From JABDKH01 sp963768565 (lineage in GTDB: Bacteria; Bacteroidota; Rhodothermia; Rhodothermales; JABDKH01): 64,000 nt of DNA. Both the position numbers and the translations under genes were made by a program. The notes below the pieces were generated by a model. That model was given only the letters and a program-made list of their open reading frames with translations. It had not been told where the DNA came from and made no database searches. Shown here piece by piece: positions 25,205-35,021 of the stretch. The stretch spans positions 62,001-126,000 of the forward strand of contig CAVYIO010000020.1 in the NCBI GenBank assembly GCA_963768565.1, written 5' to 3'. Every line of letters starts with the position of its first letter. Within the stretch, counting starts at the first letter, position 1.

Positions 25205-25801
25205 GTGATTATCGTAATCGACAACTACGACTCGTTCACGTACAATCTGGTCCACCTGATCGCGCAGTCAGCCCAGAGTGTCCGCGTATTTCGCAACGAT
25301 GCCATCTCGATCGACGAGATCCGGACGCTGAACCCGGCCGGGATTCTCATATCGCCGGGTCCCGGACGCCCGGCGGACGCGGGCATTACGGAGCGCGTGG
25401 TCAGCGAGCTGGGTGAGACGACGCCCATCCTGGGCGTATGTCTTGGCCACCAGGCGATAGGCGAGGTTTTCGGCGGCAGGATCATCCACGCCCCGATACT
25501 GATGCACGGGAAGACCAGCGATATACTTCACGACGGACTCACCGTCTTTCGAGACGTCCCGCAGGGATTCACAGCCACGCGGTACCACTCGCTGGTGGTA
25601 GATCGCGAATCGATGCCGCGGGACCTCGTGATTTCTGCCGAGACGCGTGACGGCGTCGTCATGGGCGTCCGCCACGTATCGTGGCCCGTCGAGGGCATCC
25701 AGTTCCACCCGGAGAGCGTTCTGACGATCGAAGGCCCCCGGCTCATTCGGAACTGGGTCCTTTCACTGGGGACCATACCGATGACGGACCCTGCCGTATG
25801 A
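25205..25801 (+). CDS. trpG: Anthranilate synthase component II (glutamine amidotransferase)
   Basis: 198 aa. It releases ammonia from glutamine for TrpE, and could also serve PabB in this genome because no pabA is seen near pabB. Class I triad: Cys79 in GVCLGHQAIG, and His/Glu in QFHPES near residue 167. The oxyanion strand SPGPGRP is present. The start is a GTG at 25205 (GTG ATT ATC, giving MIIVIDNYDSFTYN), since orthologues begin with this strand; the upstream open frame overlaps trpS. Its stop overlaps the trpD start (ATGA). Confidence 0.95.
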   Translation: MIIVIDNYDSFTYNLVHLIAQSAQSVRVFRNDAISIDEIRTLNPAGILISPGPGRPADAGITERVVSELGETTPILGVCLGHQAIGEVFGGRIIHAPILMHGKTSDILHDGLTVFRDVPQGFTATRYHSLVVDRESMPRDLVISAETRDGVVMGVRHVSWPVEGIQFHPESVLTIEGPRLIRNWVLSLGTIPMTDPAV

Positions 25802-26832
25802 AGGACTACCTGGGAATTGTAGCAGCCGGATCGTCGCTCACGACCGAGCAGGCGGGTCACGCGATGCAGATCATCATGAATGGGTCGGCGGCCCCCGAGG
25901 AGCTTGCCGGATTCCTGATGGGTGTGACCGCCCGGGGTGGAACCGTCGATGAACTGGTCGGCTTTGCCGGCGTCATGCGCGACTTCGCCGTGTCCGTTGA
26001 ATGTGACGACGAACGGGCCGTTGATCTCTGCGGAACGGGTGGCGACGGCATCGGAACATTCAACGTCTCGACAACGGCGGTCTTTGTCGTAGCCGGTGCG
26101 GGCGTAACGGTCGCCAAGCACGGAAACCGTTCGGTATCGTCCAGTTGTGGTTCGGCGGATGTCCTTGATGCCCTGGGCGTGCGGACCAACCTGCGCCGCA
26201 ATGGCGTCGAGCACTGCCTCAGAGAGACGGGCATCGCATTTATCTTTGCGCCGCACTTTCACCCTGCGATGAAGCACGTAATGCCGGTGCGGCGAGTTCT
26301 GGGGGTGCGAACATTCTTCAACATGCTTGGACCGCTGTGCAATCCGGCCGGCGTAAACCGCCAGCTCGTGGGCGCCTTCAGCAACCGTGCCGCACGGGAT
26401 ATCGCGGCCGTTCTCGCTCGTCTCGGGTCCGAGCATGTCATTGCTGTTCACTCCGATGACGGACTGGACGAGGTGTCCGTGTCCGACGAATCGACTTTGT
26501 ACGAATTTCGGCGCGGCGCCTCACACGAGCCGGTGGTCGAGGAACGCAGGTTTTCGCCAGAGCATCTCGGACTGGACCGACATCCCCTCTCGGCCATAGA
26601 CGGCTCGACGGCCGACGAGAACGCGGCCATCCTCCGGCGTGTGCTGTCGGGAGAACGCGGGGCGCACCGGGACATCGTGGTCGCAAACGCGGCCCACGCG
26701 ATATACACGGCCGGCGTCGCTGAAAACCTGGAGGTTGCACATGAGATGGCATGCGCAAGTATCGATTCCGGCAGAGCGACGCGAGCCCTCGAAGATCTGC
26801 GCAGCACTTCCAGGGAAGCGCCAACCGACTGA
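25798..26832 (+). CDS. trpD: Anthranilate phosphoribosyltransferase
   Basis: 344 aa. It joins anthranilate and PRPP. Family motifs: DLCGTGGDGIGTFNVSTT (the PRPP/Mg loop, residues about 76-93), KHGNRSVSSSCGSADVLDALG, and NMLGPLCNPA with HSDDGLDEVS. Translationally coupled to trpG by a four-base overlap. Intact and of normal length. Confidence 0.96.
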   Translation: MKDYLGIVAAGSSLTTEQAGHAMQIIMNGSAAPEELAGFLMGVTARGGTVDELVGFAGVMRDFAVSVECDDERAVDLCGTGGDGIGTFNVSTTAVFVVAGAGVTVAKHGNRSVSSSCGSADVLDALGVRTNLRRNGVEHCLRETGIAFIFAPHFHPAMKHVMPVRRVLGVRTFFNMLGPLCNPAGVNRQLVGAFSNRAARDIAAVLARLGSEHVIAVHSDDGLDEVSVSDESTLYEFRRGASHEPVVEERRFSPEHLGLDRHPLSAIDGSTADENAAILRRVLSGERGAHRDIVVANAAHAIYTAGVAENLEVAHEMACASIDSGRATRALEDLRSTSREAPTD

Positions 26833-26835
26833 AAC

Positions 26836-27660
26836 ATGACCATCCTCGACCAGATCGTCCGCAGCACGAGAGATCTTCTGCATGAGCGCAAGAAGATGAC
26901 TCCCGAGGCACGGCTCACCGATCTTCCCCTGTTCGGCGATCCGCGCAGGCCGTTTGGAGATGCACTGCGGCAACCGGGTGTTTCAATCATCGCTGAAATA
27001 AAGAAAGCGTCACCGAGCAAGGGCGTGCTTCGCGAGACTCTCGATGTCGCTCGTATTGCGTCGCAGTACGAACAAAACGGTGCTGCCGCGATATCCGTCG
27101 TGACGGAGCCTGCCTACTTTCAGGGGACTCTGGACAATCTTCGGATCGCTAGAGAAGCGACGGGCATTCCCATTCTCCGAAAGGACTTTATCCTTGATCC
27201 GTACCAGTTATTTGAAGCGAGGGCCCACGGAGCGGACGCAGTATTACTGATTGCCACGGTGCTCGATCGCATCCACCTGAAAGACCTGCTTGAGGCAGCC
27301 GACGACATCGGCCTCGATCACCTGGTGGAGGTGTACGCGGAGCGAGATCTTGACAAGATCGACTTTGATCTCGTGCGAATAATCGGCGCCAACAATCGCG
27401 ACCTTGAGACGTTTGACGTGGACGTGCGACGAGCCTCACGCATCCTGAGGCACGTACCGGCAGGTATCGTTAGAGTCGCCGAGAGCGGTATCCGGGATGC
27501 CGCTGACGTGGCCATAGCGGCAGAAGGTGGCGCGGACGCCGTCCTCGTCGGCGAAGCTCTGATGAGCGCTGATGACCCGGGACTTGCCCTTCGCGCGCTG
27601 ACGACCGGCAAGGTTGCGGGGAATGGAAATAACAACCCGACTGAGCAGGAACGAGCGTGA
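26836..27660 (+). CDS. trpC: Indole-3-glycerol-phosphate synthase
   Basis: 274 aa TIM barrel that closes the indole ring. SIIAEIKKASPSKGVL (catalytic Lys in EIKKASPS), the second lysine in PILRKDFILDPYQ, IGANNRDLETF and VAESGIR are the conserved strands. It starts three bases after trpD and its stop overlaps the GTG start of trpF. Confidence 0.96.
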   Translation: MTILDQIVRSTRDLLHERKKMTPEARLTDLPLFGDPRRPFGDALRQPGVSIIAEIKKASPSKGVLRETLDVARIASQYEQNGAAAISVVTEPAYFQGTLDNLRIAREATGIPILRKDFILDPYQLFEARAHGADAVLLIATVLDRIHLKDLLEAADDIGLDHLVEVYAERDLDKIDFDLVRIIGANNRDLETFDVDVRRASRILRHVPAGIVRVAESGIRDAADVAIAAEGGADAVLVGEALMSADDPGLALRALTTGKVAGNGNNNPTEQERA

Positions 27661-28293
27661 AGACACTCGTAAAGATCTGTGGATTGACCCGACTTGAGGA
27701 CGCGCGCTTCTGTGCGGCCGCCGGTGCGGACTATCTGGGGTTTCGTGCTCGCAAAGGAGAGTCCGCGCTTTATCGCGCCTGACAAGGTGAAGGAGATTGT
27801 CGGTTGGGTCTACGGTCCAAAGACGGTTGGCGTATTCGTCGACGCCGATCCGTCGTACGTGAACGAGATCGCACAGGAGATCGGATTCGACCTGGTACAA
27901 CTTCACGGAAATGAGAGCGTCGAAGAATGTCGTCGCATTGATGCGCCGATCATCAAAGCCTTCGCGGTAGGTCCGGATACGACCGCTGCTGATCTGGAAA
28001 TGGAGATCGGCCGGTATGGAGACAGCATCCGCCACGTGTTGCTCGATACGTCAATCCGAGGCGTAAGCGGTGGAACGGGCCAGGCATTTGACTGGGCCGT
28101 GGCGACTGAAACCGTGAGACATCACGACACGTTCGTCGCGGGCGGTGTGAACTCTGGCAATGTGGGCAGTTTGATCAAACGTCTTAATCCATTCGCCATC
28201 GACGTTGCCAGCGGTGTTGAGGATTCCCCCGGCATCAAAGACTTTGAAAAAGTGTCGGCGCTCCTGGAAACCGTGGCTGCTCTTGCCGCTTGA
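27657..28293 (+). CDS. trpF: Phosphoribosylanthranilate isomerase (one +1 frameshift)
   Basis: About 211 aa after repair. It isomerises PRA to CdRP. It begins with GTG at 27657 (overlapping the trpC stop): KTLVKICGLTRLEDA, with the catalytic Cys in KICG. In the first frame the chain ends after YLGFRARK; removing one T of the TTT at 27741-27743 gives YLGFVLAKESPRFIAPDKV and continues through VQLHGNE, DTSIRGVSGGTG and VAGGVNSGNV to the stop at 28293. The length (637 bases) is one above a multiple of three. Confidence 0.93.
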
Positions 28294-28306
28294 GAAATCG
28301 TCTGAC

Positions 28307-29513
28307 ATGACGCGTGAATTGAAACACACATTTGGTGATCTGCCGGACGAGCTCGGGCATTTCGGGTCGTTCGGGGGGAGGTTTGTACCGGAGATCCTGA
28401 TGCCGGCCCTTACGTCACTCGAAGCCGCGCGACAGGAGGCGGCGACGGACCCCGGGTTTCGGCAGGAGTACGAGAGTCTGCTTCGAGATTACGTCGGCCG
28501 GCCGACCGCACTGACGTATGCGGAGAGATTGACAAAAAGGTTGGCGGGTGCCCGGATCTATTTGAAGCGTGAAGATCTCTGCCATACGGGTGCGCACAAG
28601 ATCAACAACACGGTCGGGCAGATCTTGCTTGCCCGACGCATGGGCAAGACCCGTATCATCGCGGAGACCGGAGCAGGCCAGCACGGAGTTGCCACCGCCA
28701 CGGTCTGCGCTCGATTCGGACTCGAATGTATTGTCTACATGGGATCCGAAGACGTCGATCGTCAGAGGCTTAATGTTCTTCGTATGAAGCTGCTTGGCGC
28801 GGAGGTTCGGCCGGTCGAGAGTGGCAGCCGAACGCTCAAGGATGCAACCAGCGAAGCGATACGCGACTGGGTGACAAACGTCGACAGCACGTTTTACATC
28901 ATCGGATCCGTGGTTGGACCGCATCCGTATCCCGCGATGGTTCGCGACTTCCAGCGCGTCATCGGCGACGAAGTCCGGTCGCAACTCGAGAAGGCGGACG
29001 GCCGATCGTCTCCCGATGCCGTCGTGGCCTGTGTGGGTGGAGGGTCGAATGCGATCGGGATCTGGGCTCCATTCCTCGACGAGCCGGCGGTTCGACTCTT
29101 TGGAGTGGAGGCGGCGGGCGAAGGTCTCGATGGCCGTCACGCCGCGACACTTACGGTCGGGTGAACCGGGGATCTTGCACGGCGCCCTCTCCTACCTGCT
29201 GCAGGACGACGACGGACAGGTCAGCCTTGCTCATTCCATCTCCGCCGGACTGGACTATCCCGGTGTCGGACCGGAGCACGCTTATTTGAAGGAACGGGAG
29301 CGAGTAACGTATGCCGCCGTAACGGACGAGGCTGCGCTGGACGCTGTTCGCCTTCTGGCGGAAACAGAGGGCATCATTCCTGCCCTCGAAACCGCTCACG
29401 CGGTGGCGTATCTGAAGGAGCTTGCACCCCGGATGGATGCAGATAGCATCATCGTGATGAACTGCTCGGGTCGCGGAGACAAGGATATGGAAACCATCGC
29501 GGCAAAGATGTGA
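28307..29513 (+). CDS. trpB: Tryptophan synthase beta subunit (one +1 frameshift)
   Basis: About 401 aa after repair. PLP enzyme that joins indole and serine. The PLP lysine is Lys98 in HTGAHKINNT; the phosphate-binding loop is VGGGSNAIG; GRFVPEILMPAL is the N-terminal hallmark. The frame ends early at GGG (29159-29161): dropping one G gives TLTVGEPGILHGALSYLLQD and continuous homology to DKDMETIAAKM. Starts 13 bases after trpF; its stop overlaps the trpA start (TGATG). Confidence 0.95.
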
Positions 29514-30340
29514 TGTCTTCCACCGGACCAACTCGGCTCAAGCGCGCGCTCGATTCCGCTGCGGCAGACGGGCGCAAGTCCATGGGCATTTTCCTCACCT
29601 GCGGATTCCCGCAACTCGATGCCACGCTGCCATTGCTACAGGCGATCGACCGCGCTGGCGCCGATTTCATCGAGGTGGGAATGCCGTTCAGCGACCCGCT
29701 TGCAGAGGGGGGTCCGATTCAGAACTCGAGTGCGATCGCCCTGGCCAACGGGACAACCCTCGAGGACGTCCTGGCAGCCGTTCGCGCTTTTCGAACTACG
29801 AGTGAGACGCCCGTGGTTCTTATGGGATACGCTAATCCGGTGTACCACTTCGGGGTCGAACGATTCTGCGCGGAAGCTGCGACGGCCGGAGTTGACGGAC
29901 TAATTCTGCCGGACCTGCCGATCGACGAAGCAGAGCAGCTGAGAGCTGCGGCTACCGCGAATGGCATCGATGTGATATTCCTTATCGCTCCCAACACACC
30001 AGACGAGCGAATTCGGAGTATCGACCGTGTCACCACGGGTTTTGTATATGCGGTGGCTTTTGCCGGCCTGACCGGCGACACCATCGATACCGGAGATACT
30101 CTTCAGCGTTATCTCGAAACCGCCCGGCGCCTGATCTCAAATCGGCTGCTTGTCGGCTTCGGGATCAAGTCAGCCGATGACGCCGCAATCGCATCCGTCC
30201 ACGCCGACGGGTTCATTGTCGGATCGGCGCTCATCAGTCACGTGCAAACGCTATGGGACGATCACAATCTGACAATGAACGATCGCATCTCCGACGTGGA
30301 ATCGTTCGTACGCAATCTTCGACCTCCAACGCGCAACTAG
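29513..30340 (+). CDS. trpA: Tryptophan synthase alpha subunit
   Basis: 275 aa TIM barrel that splits indole-glycerol phosphate and channels indole to TrpB. The catalytic Glu and Asp are in FIEVGMPFSDPLAEGGPIQ; phosphate-binding loops GFGIKSADD and FIVGSALI are present. ATG at 29513 overlaps the trpB TGA; a GTG one codon earlier (29510) is also possible. Last gene of the operon. About 60 bases without an obvious terminator follow before the next gene. Confidence 0.95.
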   Translation: MSSTGPTRLKRALDSAAADGRKSMGIFLTCGFPQLDATLPLLQAIDRAGADFIEVGMPFSDPLAEGGPIQNSSAIALANGTTLEDVLAAVRAFRTTSETPVVLMGYANPVYHFGVERFCAEAATAGVDGLILPDLPIDEAEQLRAAATANGIDVIFLIAPNTPDERIRSIDRVTTGFVYAVAFAGLTGDTIDTGDTLQRYLETARRLISNRLLVGFGIKSADDAAIASVHADGFIVGSALISHVQTLWDDHNLTMNDRISDVESFVRNLRPPTRN

Positions 30341-30402
30341 AACACCCATCACGTGTCAGCGTTGTAAGCATCACGACATCCGAAACCTGACGGTACGCCA
30401 AG

Positions 30403-31566
30403 ATGAAGAGTCCCGGGTTGGGCCGATCCCACTGTTTCGACGTCAAGGCGGTTTTGATGAGTCTGGCGAGCCTCGCCATGCTGGCATCATGCAGTGATGT
30501 CAGCTATCGACCGACCGCCGTCGGCACTGCGGGCGAGATCGTTGTCGTCATGGACTCACTGCTGTGGAATGGAGCGCCGGGCGATGCGCTCCGCGAGGAA
30601 ATCGGACCATATGTCAGCACCCTGCCTGCCCCCGAGCCTCTGTTCGATCTCTCCCACCGGACCATAGAGTCACAGGCGGCCTTCGATCGAATCTCCACCC
30701 ATCGGAGCATTGTCTTTGCCGCGTCATTGTCGGATTCCACGGTCGAGGCAAACTTCGTTAGAAGCGTGTTTTCGGAAGACGCTCAGAAAGTGATCAGTGA
30801 GGGAAGCGGCGTCTTCGTCAACCGGGATGATATCTGGCGTCGAGATCAGCGAATCGTGTACCTGGCAGCCTCCAATCGGGACGAGTTGGTCGCAATCACG
30901 CGCAAGTCCGGCGAGGAGATGAGATCCATATTCAATGGCAGTGAGCGGCAGCGTCTTGAGAACGACATGTACGAGAAAGGGCGCCAGCTTGAACTCGAGG
31001 ACACGCTGCTGACCCATCACGACTTCAGAATCAAAGTCCAGCATGACTATCTCATTGCTACCGACACGACCGACTTCGTATGGATACGTCGAATACTCGC
31101 CGACTCGTGGCGAAGCCTTTTCGTGTACTATGAGGACTATGCCGACCCGAATGATCTGACGCCCGAATGGATGTATCGAAAGCGAGATTCACTCGGCCGG
31201 CTTTATCTGCTGGGAAACGTCGGCGGCTACATCAACATCGACTACCGGCGACCTCTGGAGTCTAAGTCAATTGACTTCCTGGATCACTATGCTTTCGAGG
31301 CACGCGGACTGTGGCACATGATTGGCCCCGACGACGACGGCGAAATCGTCGCCTACGGGATGGGCGGACCGTTCGTCTCGTACGGCTTCTACGATCAGGA
31401 AAGCGGTCGAATTTACCTGATCGACGGGATGGTGTTCGCGCCGAGATTCAAGAAGCGCGAGTTCTTGAGACAACTTGAGGTGATGGCGCACACCATTCGA
31501 ACTCGAAGCGAGATTGCATCCACGGTTGTCGCTTCGGTAACGGCGTCGGGGGCGCCCGCCCCGTGA
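30403..31566 (+). CDS. DUF4837 family lipoprotein
   Basis: 387 aa. A hydrophobic N-terminus with lipobox LASC (Cys30) predicts a lipoprotein. The rest matches the DUF4837 family known mainly from Bacteroidota and relatives: GEIVVVMDSLLWNGAPGDALR near the mature start, the RDDIWRRDQRIVYLAA block, and FVSYGFYDQESGRIYLIDGMVFAP near the C-terminus. Function unknown. Its stop overlaps the start of the next lipoprotein gene, so they form a pair. ATG at 30403 gives a long basic n-region; the Met at residue 19 (30457) would be a shorter alternative start. Confidence 0.8.
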   Translation: MKSPGLGRSHCFDVKAVLMSLASLAMLASCSDVSYRPTAVGTAGEIVVVMDSLLWNGAPGDALREEIGPYVSTLPAPEPLFDLSHRTIESQAAFDRISTHRSIVFAASLSDSTVEANFVRSVFSEDAQKVISEGSGVFVNRDDIWRRDQRIVYLAASNRDELVAITRKSGEEMRSIFNGSERQRLENDMYEKGRQLELEDTLLTHHDFRIKVQHDYLIATDTTDFVWIRRILADSWRSLFVYYEDYADPNDLTPEWMYRKRDSLGRLYLLGNVGGYINIDYRRPLESKSIDFLDHYAFEARGLWHMIGPDDDGEIVAYGMGGPFVSYGFYDQESGRIYLIDGMVFAPRFKKREFLRQLEVMAHTIRTRSEIASTVVASVTASGAPAP

Positions 31567-31928
31567 AATTACTCCTGCGAAACGCTATCGCTGTATTCGC
31601 GGCTGCGGCGGGCGTGTGCTCGCTCTCCCTCGTTGGATGCACTGGCACCGGCGAGCAGATTGAAGAGACGAAGCTGGTAGGACTGATTGTAGATTTGCAC
31701 GTGCTAGAAGCCCGACATGAGCTGGTCGCAGATATCGACGACTCGCTCCGCGACTCCGTACTCGCCGCACACGGAGTCACACAAAAGCAATTCGAGACGT
31801 CTATCGCGTACTATGCGGACAAACCTGATGACTATGTCTCGCTGTACAATCGCGTGATAGACAGTCTGTCGGCCGAAGAAGCTCAGCTCGAACAGGAAGG
31901 AGTGATTGGACTGCTTCCGCCCCCGTGA
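31563..31928 (+). CDS. DUF4296-type small lipoprotein
   Basis: 121 aa, starting with GTG at 31563 inside the end of the DUF4837 gene. Lipobox VGC (Cys26). The mature part fits DUF4296: KLVGLIVDLHVLEARHEL, then a helix-turn ending HGVTQKQFETSIAYYADKPDDYVSLYNRVIDSL. Such proteins are small Bacteroidota lipoproteins of unknown role. Its stop abuts the stop of recQ on the other strand with no gap, so any terminator must lie inside a coding region. Confidence 0.72.
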   Translation: MKLLLRNAIAVFAAAAGVCSLSLVGCTGTGEQIEETKLVGLIVDLHVLEARHELVADIDDSLRDSVLAAHGVTQKQFETSIAYYADKPDDYVSLYNRVIDSLSAEEAQLEQEGVIGLLPPP

Positions 31929-33899
31929 TCAGATCAGTTTTTCACCCGCCGAAGTGATCTCGAGGGTGAATCCTGGCGCAGCAGAGACGCGCAAATATCC
32001 TTCGCGAACGAGCCAGTCAACACAGGCGTCTACTTCTGCGTCGGTCCACGATGCGTCGGGGGTCCATTCGTCGAAACTCAATCCCGAGCGCGCAGCAGCC
32101 AGTACCGCCTGAATGATGATCTCATCCACAGCGATCCCGCTCTCTTTTCGATGCGTCGCCAGGCAGTAGTCACAGCGTCCGCATCGTGCACGGGTCTGCT
32201 CCCCGAAATAGGTGAGGATGTAGTTGCGTCTGCATCCGCGATGGTCCACGTATCCGACGAGGTCGGCCAGTCGATTCCTTGCGCTCTTGCGGCCGGAAGC
32301 CAGCAGGTCGGCGCGGATCGGCGCCCGGCGCTGTCGGGGCATCACGAGAATGAGTCTCAGGGTAGCGCCGGGACTCTTCCATTGAACGTGGCCCAGCATG
32401 TCGAGACGACTGAGCGTCTGTTCTACGTTGTCTGTGGAGATACGAAGACGAGTTGCGAGACGTGACGGGTCGATGCTGATCCACGATCGGTGTGCGTCGG
32501 CGACGTCGCCTCTGAGGAGATACTCCGCAACAGCCTGGATCGGCTCACCCGGGGCGCCCGCAGCAAGGGGCCGAATCTGTGCGGGCGTCGAGATCATCCG
32601 GAGGTAGCCCTGTCCGCCTTCCTGCATCGCGGTCCAGGCACCCCAGCGCTCGAGAAGGTCTACGGACTGGCGAACCGCGGATACTGACGCTCCGGCAACC
32701 CTGGCAACCTGTGCCAGATCAAGGTCGATGGGGGCATCGCTAAGTGCTCCGACCGCGACCCCACCCAGGCTGCATGCCGCGTCGTACACTGCCGACACCT
32801 GTTCTGCGGCAGGAAAAGAGCGGTCGATGAGGGAGTTCGGCAGCCGCTCATCCCCGTCGCGATACACAAGAATCGCCTGCGATGGTCTTCCGTCTCTTCC
32901 CGCTCGGCCGGCCTCTTGATAGTAGGCCTCAAGGCTCAGTGGCAGATCCACATGAATGACGCATCGAACATCGGGTTTGTCGATCCCCATGCCGAACGCA
33001 CTCGTTGCAACCATCACACGTGCCCGATCGGTCATCCACGCGGACTGCTCCCGCTCACGGGCGTCCGACGACAACCCACCGTGGTAATGCACCGCCTCCA
33101 CCTTCTGGGATCGCAGCCACGCAGCCCACTCTTCGGCTCCCCGCCTGGTGCCGGTATACACAATCGCGCTACCCTGGATCGCGCGCAGAATCGACTTGAT
33201 TCGTTGCCGCTTGTCGGCCTCTCGATAGACCGTCCACTCGACGTTTGGTCGGTCGAACCCGGTCACGACGACGAGCGGATTCGTGAGTCCAACGAGCGAC
33301 AGGATATCGGATCGCACATGCGGTGTTGCTGTCGCCGTCAGTGCCGCGACGACCGGCGAACCCAGTTTGCCAACGGTATCAGCGATCTCGAGGTACGACG
33401 GGCGGAAGCTGTGACCCCACTCGCTGACGCAGTGAGCCTCATCTACAACCACCGTCCGGATGGTCAGCCTTTCGCACCTCGACGTGAAAGCGGCCGAGCT
33501 CAGTCGCTCCGGCGCCACATACAACAGCCTGTATTTTCCGAATTCAGCATCGGTGAGTCGCTGATCAACCTCACGCCGAGAAAGCGTCGAGTCGATGTAG
33601 GTAGCTGACACGCCACGGCGCTTGAGTCCATCCACCTGATCGCGCATGAGTGCTATCAGGGGCGACACGACGAGGGTCAGCCCGGGCTTCATGAGGGCCG
33701 GTAGCTGATAACACACTGATTTGCCGGTACCTGTCGGAAGCACGGCGAGGACGTCTCGACCTGAAAGGATCGAATCGATCACCTCCCACTGACCCGGCCT
33801 GAACTCGGAATGCCCCCAGTGTTTCTTGAGCACAGCCCGCGCCTGGTCCACGAGGGGTTGCTTCGTCGGGTCGGCCTGGCGGCTATCGTCACGGCTCAT
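31929..33899 (-). CDS. recQ: RecQ-family ATP-dependent DNA helicase
   Basis: 656 aa. Superfamily 2 3'-5' helicase for recombination and fork repair. Walker A LPTGTGKS (GTGK at residues 57-60), DEAH box with the RecQ aromatic loop VVDEAHCVSEWGHSFRPSY, motif VI QEAGRAGRDGRPS. A complete zinc site C-x16-C-x2-C-x2-C (GCRRNY...RARCGRCDYC) and a winged-helix-like end follow. No HRDC domain is present after the winged helix, unlike the E. coli enzyme. ATG at 33899. Divergent from the glycosyltransferase gene. Confidence 0.93.
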   Translation of the reverse strand: MSRDDSRQADPTKQPLVDQARAVLKKHWGHSEFRPGQWEVIDSILSGRDVLAVLPTGTGKSVCYQLPALMKPGLTLVVSPLIALMRDQVDGLKRRGVSATYIDSTLSRREVDQRLTDAEFGKYRLLYVAPERLSSAAFTSRCERLTIRTVVVDEAHCVSEWGHSFRPSYLEIADTVGKLGSPVVAALTATATPHVRSDILSLVGLTNPLVVVTGFDRPNVEWTVYREADKRQRIKSILRAIQGSAIVYTGTRRGAEEWAAWLRSQKVEAVHYHGGLSSDAREREQSAWMTDRARVMVATSAFGMGIDKPDVRCVIHVDLPLSLEAYYQEAGRAGRDGRPSQAILVYRDGDERLPNSLIDRSFPAAEQVSAVYDAACSLGGVAVGALSDAPIDLDLAQVARVAGASVSAVRQSVDLLERWGAWTAMQEGGQGYLRMISTPAQIRPLAAGAPGEPIQAVAEYLLRGDVADAHRSWISIDPSRLATRLRISTDNVEQTLSRLDMLGHVQWKSPGATLRLILVMPRQRRAPIRADLLASGRKSARNRLADLVGYVDHRGCRRNYILTYFGEQTRARCGRCDYCLATHRKESGIAVDEIIIQAVLAAARSGLSFDEWTPDASWTDAEVDACVDWLVREGYLRVSAAPGFTLEITSAGEKLI

Positions 33900-33973
33900 A
33901 GACTATCCGAACTTTTGGCGCCATCCGTATCGAGTTTATCTTCCCGGTGTTGATTTCCCACCCATCCGCCTTG

Positions 33974-35021
33974 ATGCAACAAAACCCTCTTGACGATCGG
34001 CCTCTCGTCTCCGTCATCATCCTGACCTGGAACGCTCTCCCGTTGCTGCAGGAGTACCTGCCATCCGTAGTGGCATCGAGCTACGACAACCTGGAGATCA
34101 TTCTGGCGGATAACGCATCTTCCGATGGTTCGGCTGACTGGGTATCGCAATCGTTCCCTGAGGTTCGAATCGTTCGACATCAGGAAAACTACGGCTTCTG
34201 TCGCGGAAACAATCTCGCAATTGCAGAAGCTCAGGGTGACTATGTGGTGCTTCTGAATAATGACGTGGAGGTTGACCGCGACTGGCTTCAGCCGCTTGTC
34301 GCACAGATGATGTCAGATGATAGGGTGGCCGCCGTTCAGCCGAAGATTCTGAAGTCCGGAGACCCGCAATTTTTTCGAGTATGCCGGCGCGGCCGGCGGG
34401 TTTTTCGATCGATGGGGTTTCCCGTTTGCGCGCGGACGCCTTTTCGAGACGATCGAGAAAGACGAGGGACAATACGATGTTGCGGTCGACATATTCTGGG
34501 CCACCGGCGCTGCGGTCATGTTAAGAGTTACAGCGTTGAAGGATGTCGGGTTGCTGGACGAGCAGTTCTTTATGCATATGGAGGAAATCGATCTCTGCTG
34601 GCGAATGAAGAGAAGAGGTTACCGGATCGTCTGCGAGCCTGCCAGCGCCGTTTACCATCTGGGCGGGGGGTCGCTCCCTGGCTCGAGTTCGCGCAAGACC
34701 TACTACAACTTCCGCAATAACCTGCTCACCCTGTACAAGAACCTGTCACCATCGGACTGGCGGCGCGTGATCATTGTTCGAATCTTGCTGGATACCGTTG
34801 CTGCCCTGCGTGCCGTAACTCTTGGTCGAGCCGATGAAGCGCGCGCTATCTGGCGCGCTCACCGCGACGCAGCAAAGATGCGCGAACGATACACGGCGGA
34901 CCGCCCCACAGCCGAGTCAGGGGTCGAGGTGTATGGCGGGAGTATCGTCATCGACTATTTCTTCCGGCGCCGTCGCACGTTCATGGACCTGCCATCAAGC
35001 AGGTTCTCCGCCACCCGCTGA
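33974..35021 (+). CDS. Family 2 glycosyltransferase (one +1 frameshift)
   Basis: About 348 aa after repair. GT-A fold: VSVIILTWNALPLLQEYLPS (nucleotide-sugar strand), ADNASSDGSADWV, NYGFCRGNNLAIAEA and the metal DxD equivalent LLNNDVEVDRDWL. This pattern is that of rhamnosyl- or similar transferases acting on polysaccharides. A run of six T (34370-34375) where five fit breaks the frame; the second part runs from FEYAGAAGG through DEQFFMHMEEIDLCWRMKRRGYR to the stop at 35021. A GTG at 33947 is an alternative start. The 3' end overlaps the EamA gene on the other strand by 27 bases. Confidence 0.88.

Noticed and set aside
25528..26451. 307-aa open frame on the minus strand
   Set aside because: Shadow of trpG and trpD; no known motif and an implausible composition.
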